Counted from the first letter of the stretch, positions 1 through 7,552 are shown. The stretch: DNA of 9,389 nt from Gammaproteobacteria bacterium (GCA_007134115.1 SLLK01000343.1:1-9389), one strand, 5' to 3'. The notes: generated from the letters alone by a model not told the origin. A program made the numbers and translations.

Positions 1-19
1 CCTCCGCTTTAATGCGCCT

Positions 20-122
20 GGCAACCCCGTATGATTCCGGTTCGGCGCGGCAAAGACAACCCTCGGCGACATTTGCAAAGCGCCGGAACATACCCGAAGA
101 TGCTTAATAGCAAAGGGTTGCC
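20..122 (+). ncRNA. candidate structured leader RNA (three-way junction)
   Basis: No coding region is convincing here, but the bases can fold into a three-way junction on the plus strand. The closing helix pairs GGCAACCC (20-27) with GGGTTGCC (115-122), 8 bp and perfect. A long hairpin covers 29-93: GTATG with CATAC (29-33/89-93), TTCCGG with CCGGAA (35-40/83-88), CGC with GCG (46-48/80-82) and GCAAA with TTTGC (50-54/72-76). A small hairpin pairs TGCT with AGCA (101-104/109-112) around TAAT. Bases 120-125 (GCCCCT) could instead pair with AGGGGC (152-157), breaking the closing helix, which is the arrangement expected of a switch. The downstream gene is a c-di-GMP enzyme, so a c-di-GMP riboswitch is tempting, but I could not align this to the GEMM-I consensus. 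It could equally be a DNA-level repeat or part of an upstream gene's 3' region. Confidence 0.33.
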
Positions 123-209
123 CCTGCGGATGGATTCGCCGCATGACTTGAAGGGGCGATATTCCGGTCACCGGGGGGCGGCCAGGGACGACCCCACCCG
201 CGACCACCG

Positions 210-255
210 GCCGGCAGCGTGACACAACCCTCGCAGGGTCTGCCACGCTGCCGGC
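210..255 (+). promoter_or_regulatory. strong two-tier hairpin upstream of the EAL gene
   Basis: GCCGGCAGCGTG (210-221) is the exact reverse complement of CACGCTGCCGGC (244-255), a 12-bp GC-rich stem. The 22-nt loop holds a second perfect stem, ACCCT (227-231) with AGGGT (235-239), around CGC. The structure ends 25 nt before the ATG at 281. There is no T-tract after it, so it does not look like an intrinsic terminator for plus-strand transcription. It could shape translation initiation or mRNA stability of the downstream gene, or be an operator with dyad symmetry. The inverted repeat is seen directly; its role is inferred. Confidence 0.55.
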
Positions 256-280
256 GCCGCGACTGGCGGAAACAAGAACA

Positions 281-3124
281 ATGCAGAACGACCGGCACAG
301 CACACCGCGGCCGTCGGGCGGGCAGCGCAACCGCGTTACGCACCCGAGCGGGCACCTGGTCATACTGGCAATACTGCTCACGCCGTCCGCGGCAACTGCA
401 CAAGACGGGGGTTTACCCGTCGCCGGCTTCCTCCTTGCGTTTATCGTAAGCACCATCGGCGTCGCTTTGGGCTGGCACCTCGGCGCGCGCAGGGCAGCAC
501 GCTGGTGGCATCGTCTGGCCGCGACCGGGGACAACCCCGGTCCCGCGCCGCCCGTGGTCACCACGCTCAACAATGTCCCCGGACTGGTTTTTCGCTGCCT
601 GCCCGATACGCACTGGACCATGCTCTTTCTGAGTGAACGCTGTGAGCAAATGACCGGCTACCCGGCAGCGCAACTGCTCAATAACCGCACTGTTTCGTTC
701 GATTCCCTGATTCATCCTGATGATCGTGACAAGGTCCGTGAAGGCTGGAATCGTCACCTGCGCCGCAAAGCGCCCTGGTATGAACTTGAGTACCGACTGA
801 TCACCCGGCAGGGCGAAGTCCGCTGCGTATGGGAACGCGGCACCGAAACATATGACGAGGCCGGTAACATACGCTTCATCGAAGGGCTCATCGAGGATGT
901 GACGGCGCGCCGTCATACCGCCACACTGGCGCATGAACAAGCCCGCGTGCTGCGGGCAATCGCCGCCGGACGACCCATGGACACGACTCTGGCGACCATC
1001 GCCGATTTCGCCATGCCGCCCGACAGCGATGCGCTGCTCGCCGTAGCGGTATTTAACGACGACACACCGCGGCGACTCACAACACTGCATGCCCCGGGCA
1101 TGCCACCGGCGCTTGACCGGATGCTGAGCGGGGCGCAACCGGGGGAACTGTGCCCACGGCCAGACAAGCCCCGCCCGGGCAAACGCCTGATTCGTGCCGC
1201 CAGGGAGGCAGGCCTGACGCCGCTGGCACTGCTGCCGATCATCGCGCAGCAGCAACAAAATCCGACCATGCTGATGATGCTGGCGCCAGGCAGAAAACAG
1301 CGTCAGCCGGGAGCACGCGAAAACGAAACGCTGCAGGCCGTGGGCAATCTCGTGCGCATTGCCATGGAACGCCGGCACAATAACGAACGCATGGAACTGG
1401 CAGCCAACGCGCTCAACCAGGCCGCGGAAGCCATCATCCTGCTCGACTCACGCCTGCATATCATTTCCGCCAACCAGTCGTTCCAGCGCATTACCGGCTA
1501 CAGCGCAGGGGATCTCAGTCCACCACACGTCGGCAGATTCCCGGCCACGCCGGCGGAAGGGGGGTCACTGCGCAAACTGCTGCGCCATCTGCGTCAGGCG
1601 CAGTACTGGCAGGGCGAACTGGTCATCAAACGACGCGACGGCACCACGCTGCCCGCCCTGGGCAGTGTCAGTCAGGTGCGTGACGCGCAAGGCGGCGAAC
1701 CCGGTTACGTGGCTGTATTCAGTGATATTTCCCGCTTGCGCAGCTACGAGAAACAACTGGACTATCTCGCCAACTATGACCCGCTGACCCATCTGCCCAA
1801 CCGCTCCCTGCTCGAATTGCGCTCGCGCGCAGCGCTGGAGGCAGCAGCCACGCGTGACCATGTTGTCGGCCTGTTGCTGGTCGATCTCGACCATTTCAAG
1901 GCCGTCAATGACAGTCTTGGTCAGGAAACGGGGGACCGCATTCTGCTGACCATTGCTCAGCGCCTGCGCGCCGCACTGCGCGACCGGGATACCGTGGCCC
2001 GTTTCGACAGCGATCATTTCCTGGTGCTCGCCGATCGCTGTAAGGATATCGAGGGTCCGGGCATCGTGGCACGCAAGTTACTCGCGACCATTTCGCGGCC
2101 AATCCGTGTTCAGGATCGCGAATTATCACTCTCGGCAAGCATCGGTATTGCCGTATTCCCCCACGATGCTCGCGATTACGACGGACTGTTGTCGCGCACC
2201 GAGGCTGCCCTGCGCGGCGCCCGCCAGCGCGGCCGCAATACCTACCGGTTCCATGCCGGAGAAATGAATCAAAACGCCATGGAACAACTGGAACTGGCCA
2301 CCGGTCTACGCAGGGCGCTGATGCGCAACGAGCTGTTCCTGGAATACCAGCCGGTAGTCGACCTGGACCGGCACTGCGTGACGGGACTGGAGGCACTGAT
2401 CCGCTGGCGTCATCCGCAACTGGGCGTGATTGCCCCCGGCGATTTTATTCCACTGGCGGAAGAGACAGGCCTGATCGAACCCATCGGCGACTGGGTCATC
2501 ACCGCCGTATGCCAGCAGTTACAGCAATGGCGAGAGCAAGGCCTGGACCAGCTACGTATCGCGCTCAACCTGTCAGCCCGTCAACTGTGGCAGGCGGGAC
2601 TCATCGAGCATATCCGGAAAACGGTGGTTGCCTGCGAGCTACCACCCGGCAGCCTGGAACTGGAACTCACCGAAAGCATGGTCATGGACGACCCCGTGCA
2701 CTCGCGCAAATTGTTGCGCGACCTGGTCGAAATGGGCATATCCATTGCCCTGGATGATTTCGGCACAGGTTACTCCTCCCTGAACCATCTCAAGTATTTC
2801 CCTTTCCAGCGTGTAAAGATCGACCAGTCATTCATCGCCGGCATTCCCTCCGATGGCGACGACAGCGCGATCGTGCACACCATTATCGCCATGGCCAGCA
2901 CCCTGCGGCTGGAGCTGGTCGCCGAGGGTATAGAAACCATGGCGCAGCATGAAGCGTTGCGCGATGCCGGCTGCGAGCAGGGGCAGGGCTTTCTTTACAG
3001 CACGCCGGTCGTGGCTGCCGATGTACCGGAGGTCATTGCCCGACTCAAGAGTCGCGACGACCTGTGGTCCATATCGCCGGACAGCTCAGGGCAAAAAAAG
3101 GGACAGCGGCAAATCCACCCATAA
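281..3124 (+). CDS. membrane-anchored PAS-GAF-PAS-GGDEF-EAL protein, probable c-di-GMP phosphodiesterase
   Basis: 947 residues. Residues 24-41 are hydrophobic and signal-like (ending SAATAQ), and a transmembrane segment follows at about 46-68, so the sensor part is tethered to the inner membrane. A first PAS domain (about 93-208, PAS_3-like) is followed by a weak GAF region (about 220-370, ending LVRIAMERR), a second PAS domain (about 372-488), GGDEF (about 490-657) and EAL (about 665-925). The GGDEF signature reads DSDHF (576-580), which should abolish cyclase activity, yet the inhibitory RxxD (RDRD, 567-570) sits exactly five residues ahead of it. The EAL domain keeps EAL (704-706), LNLSARQ (N763), ELTES (795-799), DDFGTGYSS (825-833), KIDQ (846-849), VAEGIET (E882) and QGF (902-904), so phosphodiesterase activity is expected. 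The ATG at 281 has only a weak purine-rich ribosome binding site (GCGGAAAC). The 3' end overlaps the opposing nuclease gene by 39 bp. Confidence 0.93.
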   Translation: MQNDRHSTPRPSGGQRNRVTHPSGHLVILAILLTPSAATAQDGGLPVAGFLLAFIVSTIGVALGWHLGARRAARWWHRLAATGDNPGPAPPVVTTLNNVPGLVFRCLPDTHWTMLFLSERCEQMTGYPAAQLLNNRTVSFDSLIHPDDRDKVREGWNRHLRRKAPWYELEYRLITRQGEVRCVWERGTETYDEAGNIRFIEGLIEDVTARRHTATLAHEQARVLRAIAAGRPMDTTLATIADFAMPPDSDALLAVAVFNDDTPRRLTTLHAPGMPPALDRMLSGAQPGELCPRPDKPRPGKRLIRAAREAGLTPLALLPIIAQQQQNPTMLMMLAPGRKQRQPGARENETLQAVGNLVRIAMERRHNNERMELAANALNQAAEAIILLDSRLHIISANQSFQRITGYSAGDLSPPHVGRFPATPAEGGSLRKLLRHLRQAQYWQGELVIKRRDGTTLPALGSVSQVRDAQGGEPGYVAVFSDISRLRSYEKQLDYLANYDPLTHLPNRSLLELRSRAALEAAATRDHVVGLLLVDLDHFKAVNDSLGQETGDRILLTIAQRLRAALRDRDTVARFDSDHFLVLADRCKDIEGPGIVARKLLATISRPIRVQDRELSLSASIGIAVFPHDARDYDGLLSRTEAALRGARQRGRNTYRFHAGEMNQNAMEQLELATGLRRALMRNELFLEYQPVVDLDRHCVTGLEALIRWRHPQLGVIAPGDFIPLAEETGLIEPIGDWVITAVCQQLQQWREQGLDQLRIALNLSARQLWQAGLIEHIRKTVVACELPPGSLELELTESMVMDDPVHSRKLLRDLVEMGISIALDDFGTGYSSLNHLKYFPFQRVKIDQSFIAGIPSDGDDSAIVHTIIAMASTLRLELVAEGIETMAQHEALRDAGCEQGQGFLYSTPVVAADVPEVIARLKSRDDLWSISPDSSGQKKGQRQIHP

Positions 3125-4789
3125 CGGATCGTGATCGGAGGATCGGTAGGGCGTGCCGTCGGCCGCCGACGGATAACGCCCGTCGTAACCCAGGAAGCGG
3201 GGTTCGTCCGCATTGACGTGCCAGATTCCCGGCGCAACGTCTTCCCCGGCCAGGGGTGATGCTGCCAGCAGGTAATCCAGGTAACCGGACTCACCCCGAA
3301 AAACATAGGTATACCGTTGCGCACGCGGCACATGGTCGGCAAGTAAATCGCTGAAACCATGATCGGTGAACACCCGTACCGGGTCCTCTGCGCCATAGGC
3401 GTTGATGTCACCGATCACCAGCCCCGGTTCTTCGAGCTGCTGCATAAATTCGAGCAAGGCAGCGGCCTGAGCCACGCGCAGCTGATTCCAGCATCCCTGC
3501 CCGCGATCCACGTCGCCCTGTGACGGACAACGCGTCTTGGATTTGAAATGAACCGTCGCCACCGCAAAGGCAGCGTCTTCACCGCCATCCACCGGCGCCA
3601 GACGCGCCACCGCCGGTGGCCGCAGATGCGGCTCCGCACCATCGCGCAACAGGGGGCCCAGCGAGCGCACCCGGGCCGGGCGATACACAAGCGATACCTT
3701 GATCTCGTCCGTGCCGGTCGACGCCGGACCGCGCAGATGACGATAGTGCCGGTCAACGGGCCTGCCGTCGTTGAGATGCTCCAGCAGGTCGGCCACCGCT
3801 GCCGGATCGTTCTCCATTTCCATCAGCCCCACCACATCGGCATCCACGGCGTGCAAGGCGGCCACCAGCCGTTCACGCTGTCGCTGCAACTCGGCGCGGG
3901 TCGCCGCCCCGCGACGCCCCAGGGTGATGAAGTAATTCTGTACGTTGAACGCCGCCACGCGGATGCCGTCGCTGACGGCCTCCGGCGGCGACGGCCGGGG
4001 GTTCGCGTCAACGAACTGCGGCGGCCGGGTCGGGTGCAGGCGATAATCGTCAAAGGCCCACGCCAGCACACCGGTCAATCCGTCAAGGGTGCTACCGGTC
4101 CGGCGCGTGCCGTGCTCATCCAGATAGGGCACCGACTCCGGGAAACTGCGATAGCTGCCATCATCCAGAATCAGACGACGGCCGTGATTCCGCGCGCTGT
4201 CGTGATCAACAAAATTGGTGGGGCGGAACAGACGTCCATCGGCGGCCAGGTCCAGTGTGCCGTAGCGTACCAGCTGGTCATTGCCGGTCACGGTGAGTGT
4301 CTGCGGCAGAACCACCTTGAGCCCCTCCATACGGGCCAGCGTATCCGCATCTTCGGGCGGCAGACTGAGCGGCTGCGCCTCCGGCAGTCCCGGCTCGCCG
4401 CACAGATTGATCCGGCTCACACGGCTGAGCTGCAACTGCCCGCGGAACTCGCTCACGCGGGCCTTGACCCGCACGTGGTGGCCGGCGGCCGCGCGGTCGC
4501 GCGCAGCCCGGTCAAGCGCCGGCGCATACACGAACAATCCGGCGGGCAGCCCGTCGCCATCGGGGCGCGCCGTTTGCTGCAGATAAAAACCTTTGAGGGC
4601 GTCGCCGCCGTGGAAGGCGCCGCTGATCACGCCTTCCACTTCCACCGCTGTGCCGGGGTCCGCAGGTTCACCGCTATACCCCTTAAGTTCGTGAATGGAT
4701 GCCCCGGGCTCGCCGCAAGCGGCGGCGGCTGCGGCCTGCGCACACAACAACCACAGGAGCATCAGGGAAAAGGGAAAGCATCTATACAT
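3086..4789 (-). CDS. secreted ExeM/NucH-like endonuclease/exonuclease/phosphatase-family nuclease
   Basis: 567 residues from the chosen ATG. Residues 1-24 form a signal peptide (hydrophobic LMLLWLLCAQ, then an alanine run), so export to the periplasm or outside is expected. An OB-fold-like N-terminal part (about 40-130) starts and ends with the same CGEPG motif (25-29, 130-134). The catalytic domain (about 275-560) shows AFNVQNYF (280-287), LMEMEND (E324), DEIKVSLVYRP (361-371), VHFKSK (H414), GDINAY (D461, N463), LDYLL (D505) and a terminal SSDHDPLW (D552, H553). The CPSQG...GQGCWN block (421-435) is typical of the ExeM/NucH group, which degrades extracellular DNA for nutrients or biofilm turnover. 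It is shorter than Shewanella-type ExeM proteins as I recall them: no lamin-tail domain and no GlyGly-CTERM anchor are seen. The gene lies 80 nt after the thioesterase, and its last 39 bp overlap the convergent EAL gene. Confidence 0.88.
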   Translation of the reverse strand: MYRCFPFSLMLLWLLCAQAAAAAACGEPGASIHELKGYSGEPADPGTAVEVEGVISGAFHGGDALKGFYLQQTARPDGDGLPAGLFVYAPALDRAARDRAAAGHHVRVKARVSEFRGQLQLSRVSRINLCGEPGLPEAQPLSLPPEDADTLARMEGLKVVLPQTLTVTGNDQLVRYGTLDLAADGRLFRPTNFVDHDSARNHGRRLILDDGSYRSFPESVPYLDEHGTRRTGSTLDGLTGVLAWAFDDYRLHPTRPPQFVDANPRPSPPEAVSDGIRVAAFNVQNYFITLGRRGAATRAELQRQRERLVAALHAVDADVVGLMEMENDPAAVADLLEHLNDGRPVDRHYRHLRGPASTGTDEIKVSLVYRPARVRSLGPLLRDGAEPHLRPPAVARLAPVDGGEDAAFAVATVHFKSKTRCPSQGDVDRGQGCWNQLRVAQAAALLEFMQQLEEPGLVIGDINAYGAEDPVRVFTDHGFSDLLADHVPRAQRYTYVFRGESGYLDYLLAASPLAGEDVAPGIWHVNADEPRFLGYDGRYPSAADGTPYRSSDHDPLWVDLPLSLFLP

Positions 4790-4797
4790 GACGAGCG

Positions 4798-4802
4798 CCT
4801 CC
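4798..4802 (-). promoter_or_regulatory. ribosome binding site of the nuclease gene
   Basis: On the minus strand GGAGG lies 8 nt before the ATG at 4789. This decides the start. The upstream in-frame ATG at 4804 overlaps this site and has no Shine-Dalgarno of its own. The 4789 start also puts the charged-then-hydrophobic signal peptide right at the N terminus. Confidence 0.8.
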
Positions 4803-4836
4803 ATGCCGTCAGAGGTGACTTTTTCTTCGCAACTTT

Positions 4837-4861
4837 GCCGCCTGCATCCAATGTCGGCGGC
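4837..4861 (-). other. small hairpin between thioesterase and nuclease genes
   Basis: In the 80-nt gap, GCCGCC and GGCGGC form a perfect 6-bp stem with a 13-nt loop, starting just after the thioesterase stop. On the minus strand it is followed by A-rich, not T-rich, sequence, so it is not an intrinsic terminator. It may mark a processing or stability point between the two coding regions, or be chance in GC-rich DNA. Confidence 0.3.
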
Positions 4862-4869
4862 GCACTCAT

Positions 4870-5664
4870 TCAGTCCTGTGTTGCCACCGAGGGTACCACC
4901 GCCTGCATCACCCTGCCGACCTGGCCACGCTCGTCGAACAGGCGGGTCGAGACACAGCCGATACCGGTGGTTTCCATGGCACACTCGGCGTCCAGACCCA
5001 GCCACTGCCCTTCTGGCAGGCGGGTCAGATACAGTGTCACATCGGCATTGATGCAACCCGTATCGGCGTCCAGACTCAGCTGCGCCAGACCGTTACCGAA
5101 ATCACTCAGCGCCGCCGCCCGCTGCGCGGGGCTGAACGGCTCACCTGCGACCAGCGCTACCGGCAAACGCAACCAGGCGGCGCCTCGCCCCCGCCCTGCC
5201 ACACCAGTGACGCCGCACAGTTCCACTGTGGTGTGCAAACCCAGCGGCGTCCAGTGACCGGCCCCCGGCACGCCCCGCTTGACCTTCCCCGCCGGGGGCG
5301 GCAGCAGGGCATCCGCTGGCCGGGCATCAGCCGGCACCGCGATATCTGCCGCACGCAGGAACAGGGCCTGGGCCCGCGCCACCGTGTCGCCCTCATGCGC
5401 CAGACGGGCCTCGGCAACCAGCATACGCCGACCCTGGCGCAACACCGATGCGCCGGCACGCAACGCGCGCCGCGGCACCGGACGCAGCAGATCCACACTC
5501 AGTCGCGCCAGTTGCAGTTCCGGGGGACGTTCAAGCTGTTCCACCATGCGGGCCAGCAGACCCACAGGGGCGCCGCCGTGCAACACCTCGGGATGCCAGG
5601 GGCCGGCAGCGCAGGGCTCGGGCACGAACAGCTCGCCGTCACGACGGAACAGTGCTTCGCTCAT
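4870..5664 (-). CDS. TesB-like acyl-CoA thioesterase (double hotdog fold)
   Basis: 264 residues. It should hydrolyse acyl-CoA thioesters in the cytoplasm; the chain-length preference cannot be read from sequence. The N-terminal hotdog contains the family's GPWHPEVLHGGAPVGLLAR block (21-39) and a SVDLLRPVPR strand (56-65). The C-terminal hotdog carries the late hallmark: NADVTLYLTRLPEGQWLGLD (206-225), then ETTGIGCVSTRLFDERGQVGR (231-251). The length fits two hotdog repeats in one chain (4HBT_3/TesB-like). I chose ATG 5664 because family members begin a few residues before the FxRDGexFxP motif. A TTG at 5685 would add seven residues, and neither start has a well-spaced Shine-Dalgarno (AGGA lies only 1 nt from the ATG). 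It begins 29 nt after the pckA stop, so the two are probably co-transcribed. Confidence 0.82.
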   Translation of the reverse strand: MSEALFRRDGELFVPEPCAAGPWHPEVLHGGAPVGLLARMVEQLERPPELQLARLSVDLLRPVPRRALRAGASVLRQGRRMLVAEARLAHEGDTVARAQALFLRAADIAVPADARPADALLPPPAGKVKRGVPGAGHWTPLGLHTTVELCGVTGVAGRGRGAAWLRLPVALVAGEPFSPAQRAAALSDFGNGLAQLSLDADTGCINADVTLYLTRLPEGQWLGLDAECAMETTGIGCVSTRLFDERGQVGRVMQAVVPSVATQD

Positions 5665-5693
5665 ATCCTGACCGACCGCAGGCAAATGCCGTC

Positions 5694-7346
5694 TTACATG
5701 ACCGGCTCGATACCCAGGGCATCGAAACCGCGACTTTCGAAGTTTTGCCGGAACAGGTCACGCAAGCGCTCGGCCTGGGTGTCATAAGCTGCCGGATCGC
5801 TCCACGTCTGGCGCGGATCGAGAATCTCATCCGGCACCCCGGGGCAAACCGTGGGCACACGCAGACCAAAAATCGGATGTGTGCGACACGGCACGTTGTT
5901 GAGATCGCCTCTTAACGCGGCATCGAGCAAAGCCCGAGTGTGTCGGATGGAGATGCGCTGCCCCACGCCGAACGGACCACCCGACCAGCCGGTGTTGAGC
6001 AATACGCAGGTGGCGTTCTGGTCTTCCATCTTGCGCGCCAGAATCTCGGCGTATACCGAGGGCTTGCGCGCCATAAAGGGTGCGCCGAAACAGGCACTGA
6101 AGGCCGCCCTGGGCTCGGTCACCCCCACTTCGGTGCCGGCCAGCTTGGCCGTGAACCCCGACACGAAGTGATACATCACATCCTTCTTGTCGAGCAGTGA
6201 CACCGGCGGCAACACCCCGAAGGCATCCGCAGTCAACAGTACGATGGTCCGCGGATGCGGCCCCGTAGCACCGGGCGCCACGTTGGGGTTGCACGACAGC
6301 GGATAGGAGAAACGGGTATTTTCGGTAATCGAGCGATCAGTGAGATCGAGTTCCTGCGGGTGGGTCTCCGCCAGCGGCTTGTGCGGCAGGGGCGGCACGT
6401 TCTCGATCAGCGTTCCGGGCATGGACAGCGCCGCGGCGATGACCGGCTCGGCTTCCTTGTCCAGATCAATCAGCTTGGCGTAACAACCGCCTTCAAAGTT
6501 GGACACCCCGTTGGCCGTCCAGGCATGTTCATCGTCGCCGATAAGCCGGCGGTGCGGGTCCGCCGACAGGGTGGTCTTGCCGGTCCCGCTGAGCCCGAAC
6601 AACACGGCACAATCGCCCTGCTCGCCGAGGTTGGCCGAGCAGTGCATGGACAGATCACCACGCTCGGGCAACAGGTAGTTCATGACCGTGAACATGGCCT
6701 TCTTGTTGATGCCGCAGTAATCGGCGGGACCCAGGACCAGAATCAGTTGCTCGCGCAAATCGATAATCACCGCGCGTTCCGAACGGGTCCCGTCGCGCTC
6801 CGGATCGCAGCGGAAACCGGGCACATTGAGCAGGGTCCAGCGGCGCGCATCCGCATCGCCTACACCGGGCAGCGATTCCACGAACATATTGCTCACGAAC
6901 AGCGCATGGGTAGCGAACTCGCCGACAAAGCGGTGAGGGACCGCATAGGCAGGATCCCAGCCACAGAACACGTCCTGCACGTACAACTGCGCGCGGCGGC
7001 GATTGAGGTGATCGGCCACCCGCTCACGCAGTGCCGAGAATGCTTCGGGGTCGAAGGGACGGAAATCGTCTTTCCACCACACCGAGGACTCCACCTCGGG
7101 CCATGCTACGCCGAAGGTATCCTGCACCGGCCGCCCGGTGCACTCGGGATCCGAGTAGAACACCAGCGGGCCCTGCTTGCCCAGCGCGGTGGGCCATGCC
7201 TTCTGCTCGTCGTCGGCACCCCCCGGCCTGACGCGTCCGCGGTCATTGCGAATCGCCTCGTCGAACAGCTCATCGCGGCTCAACCCATAGCGGTACGTGA
7301 CGTCACGCAACCCCAGGACGCGCTCAAGGTCGGCGCGATAATCCAT
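5694..7346 (-). CDS. pckA: phosphoenolpyruvate carboxykinase (ATP)
   Basis: 550 residues, close to the usual 530-540 of the ATP-type family. It catalyses oxaloacetate + ATP to PEP + CO2 + ADP, the entry step of gluconeogenesis, in the cytoplasm. The P-loop is FGLSGTGKTTLSAD (250-263) and the metal-binding kinase-2 motif is LIGDDEHAW (268-276). Tyr210 and Lys215/Lys216 match the substrate/Mn-binding Tyr and Lys pair, SMHCSAN (233-239) holds the active-site His, and NTRFSYP (343-349) holds the conserved Arg. LTADAFGVLPPVS (371-383) and SGFTAKLAGTE (396-406) are also family signatures. Two loops are unusual: TGRSPKD reads TGRPVQD (70-76), and YGGEMKK reads YCGINKK (210-216). The ATG at 7346 is chosen because AGGGGGAG sits 6 nt upstream; an in-frame start at 7424 would only add unconserved residues. 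It likely leads a transcript with the thioesterase. Confidence 0.95.
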   Translation of the reverse strand: MDYRADLERVLGLRDVTYRYGLSRDELFDEAIRNDRGRVRPGGADDEQKAWPTALGKQGPLVFYSDPECTGRPVQDTFGVAWPEVESSVWWKDDFRPFDPEAFSALRERVADHLNRRRAQLYVQDVFCGWDPAYAVPHRFVGEFATHALFVSNMFVESLPGVGDADARRWTLLNVPGFRCDPERDGTRSERAVIIDLREQLILVLGPADYCGINKKAMFTVMNYLLPERGDLSMHCSANLGEQGDCAVLFGLSGTGKTTLSADPHRRLIGDDEHAWTANGVSNFEGGCYAKLIDLDKEAEPVIAAALSMPGTLIENVPPLPHKPLAETHPQELDLTDRSITENTRFSYPLSCNPNVAPGATGPHPRTIVLLTADAFGVLPPVSLLDKKDVMYHFVSGFTAKLAGTEVGVTEPRAAFSACFGAPFMARKPSVYAEILARKMEDQNATCVLLNTGWSGGPFGVGQRISIRHTRALLDAALRGDLNNVPCRTHPIFGLRVPTVCPGVPDEILDPRQTWSDPAAYDTQAERLRDLFRQNFESRGFDALGIEPVM

Positions 7347-7352
7347 CTTGTA

Positions 7353-7360
7353 CTCCCCCT
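7353..7360 (-). promoter_or_regulatory. ribosome binding site of pckA
   Basis: AGGGGGAG on the minus strand lies 6 nt before the ATG at 7346. It fixes the pckA start there rather than at the upstream in-frame start at 7424. Confidence 0.8.
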
Positions 7361-7382
7361 GAAACCCGTTTTTTATTTGCGA

Positions 7383-7411
7383 ACTGTACAAGCCGGCCAT
7401 CGGCGCTCCAA
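7383..7411 (-). promoter_or_regulatory. candidate sigma-70-type promoter for pckA
   Basis: Reading the minus strand, TTGGAG (7411-7406) and TACAGT (7388-7383) are separated by exactly 17 nt. Each matches only part of the consensus (3 of 6 and 4 of 6). The position would give a leader of roughly 30 nt before the pckA ATG, with the strong ribosome binding site inside it. In DNA this GC-rich such a match is weak evidence, and a transcript from the transporter gene may also read through. Confidence 0.3.
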
Positions 7412-7523
7412 GTGTCCGGGGCACGCCGCCATAATGCGGAAAATGCCGCGAGGAAAAAATGGTGATGGATGCTGGAGGCTACTTCCTGGTGCCCCCACAG
7501 GCAAGCGCAATATTACAACACCG

Positions 7524-7552
7524 TGTATGCCTTGCTAAAGAGCCGGCATACA
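7524..7552 (-). terminator. hairpin just after the transporter gene, possible (non-canonical) terminator
   Basis: TGTATGCC and GGCATACA form a perfect 8-bp stem with a 13-nt loop. On the minus strand it starts 5 nt after the transporter stop codon, where a 3'-end hairpin would be expected. The sequence after it (CGGTGTTG) is not a T-tract, so a classical intrinsic terminator is not supported. It could protect the 3' end or assist Rho-dependent termination, separating the transporter from pckA. Confidence 0.4.

Noticed and set aside
20..122. Known c-di-GMP-I (GEMM) riboswitch, or an integron attC site
   Set aside because: The GEMM order of conserved blocks and its GNRA hairpin could not be aligned, and the ends do not show the GTTRRRY core of attC. 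Kept only as an unclassified structured leader.
31..222. 63-codon open frame in the leader
   Set aside because: No Shine-Dalgarno, Arg-rich composition, and the same bases are better explained by inverted repeats.
413..1378. Minus-strand open frame (321 codons) opposite the EAL gene
   Set aside because: No domain recognisable and fully covered by the PAS and GAF region of the plus-strand gene.
3548..5257. Long plus-strand open frame (569 codons) opposite the nuclease and thioesterase genes
   Set aside because: Its product is Arg/Gln/His/Ala-rich with no recognisable domain, and the opposite strand carries two clear protein families over the same bases. Long antisense frames are expected in GC-rich genes.
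6255..7538. Plus-strand open frame (427 codons) opposite pckA
   Set aside because: It mirrors the pckA codons and shows no family motif; pckA's catalytic motifs on the minus strand are unambiguous.
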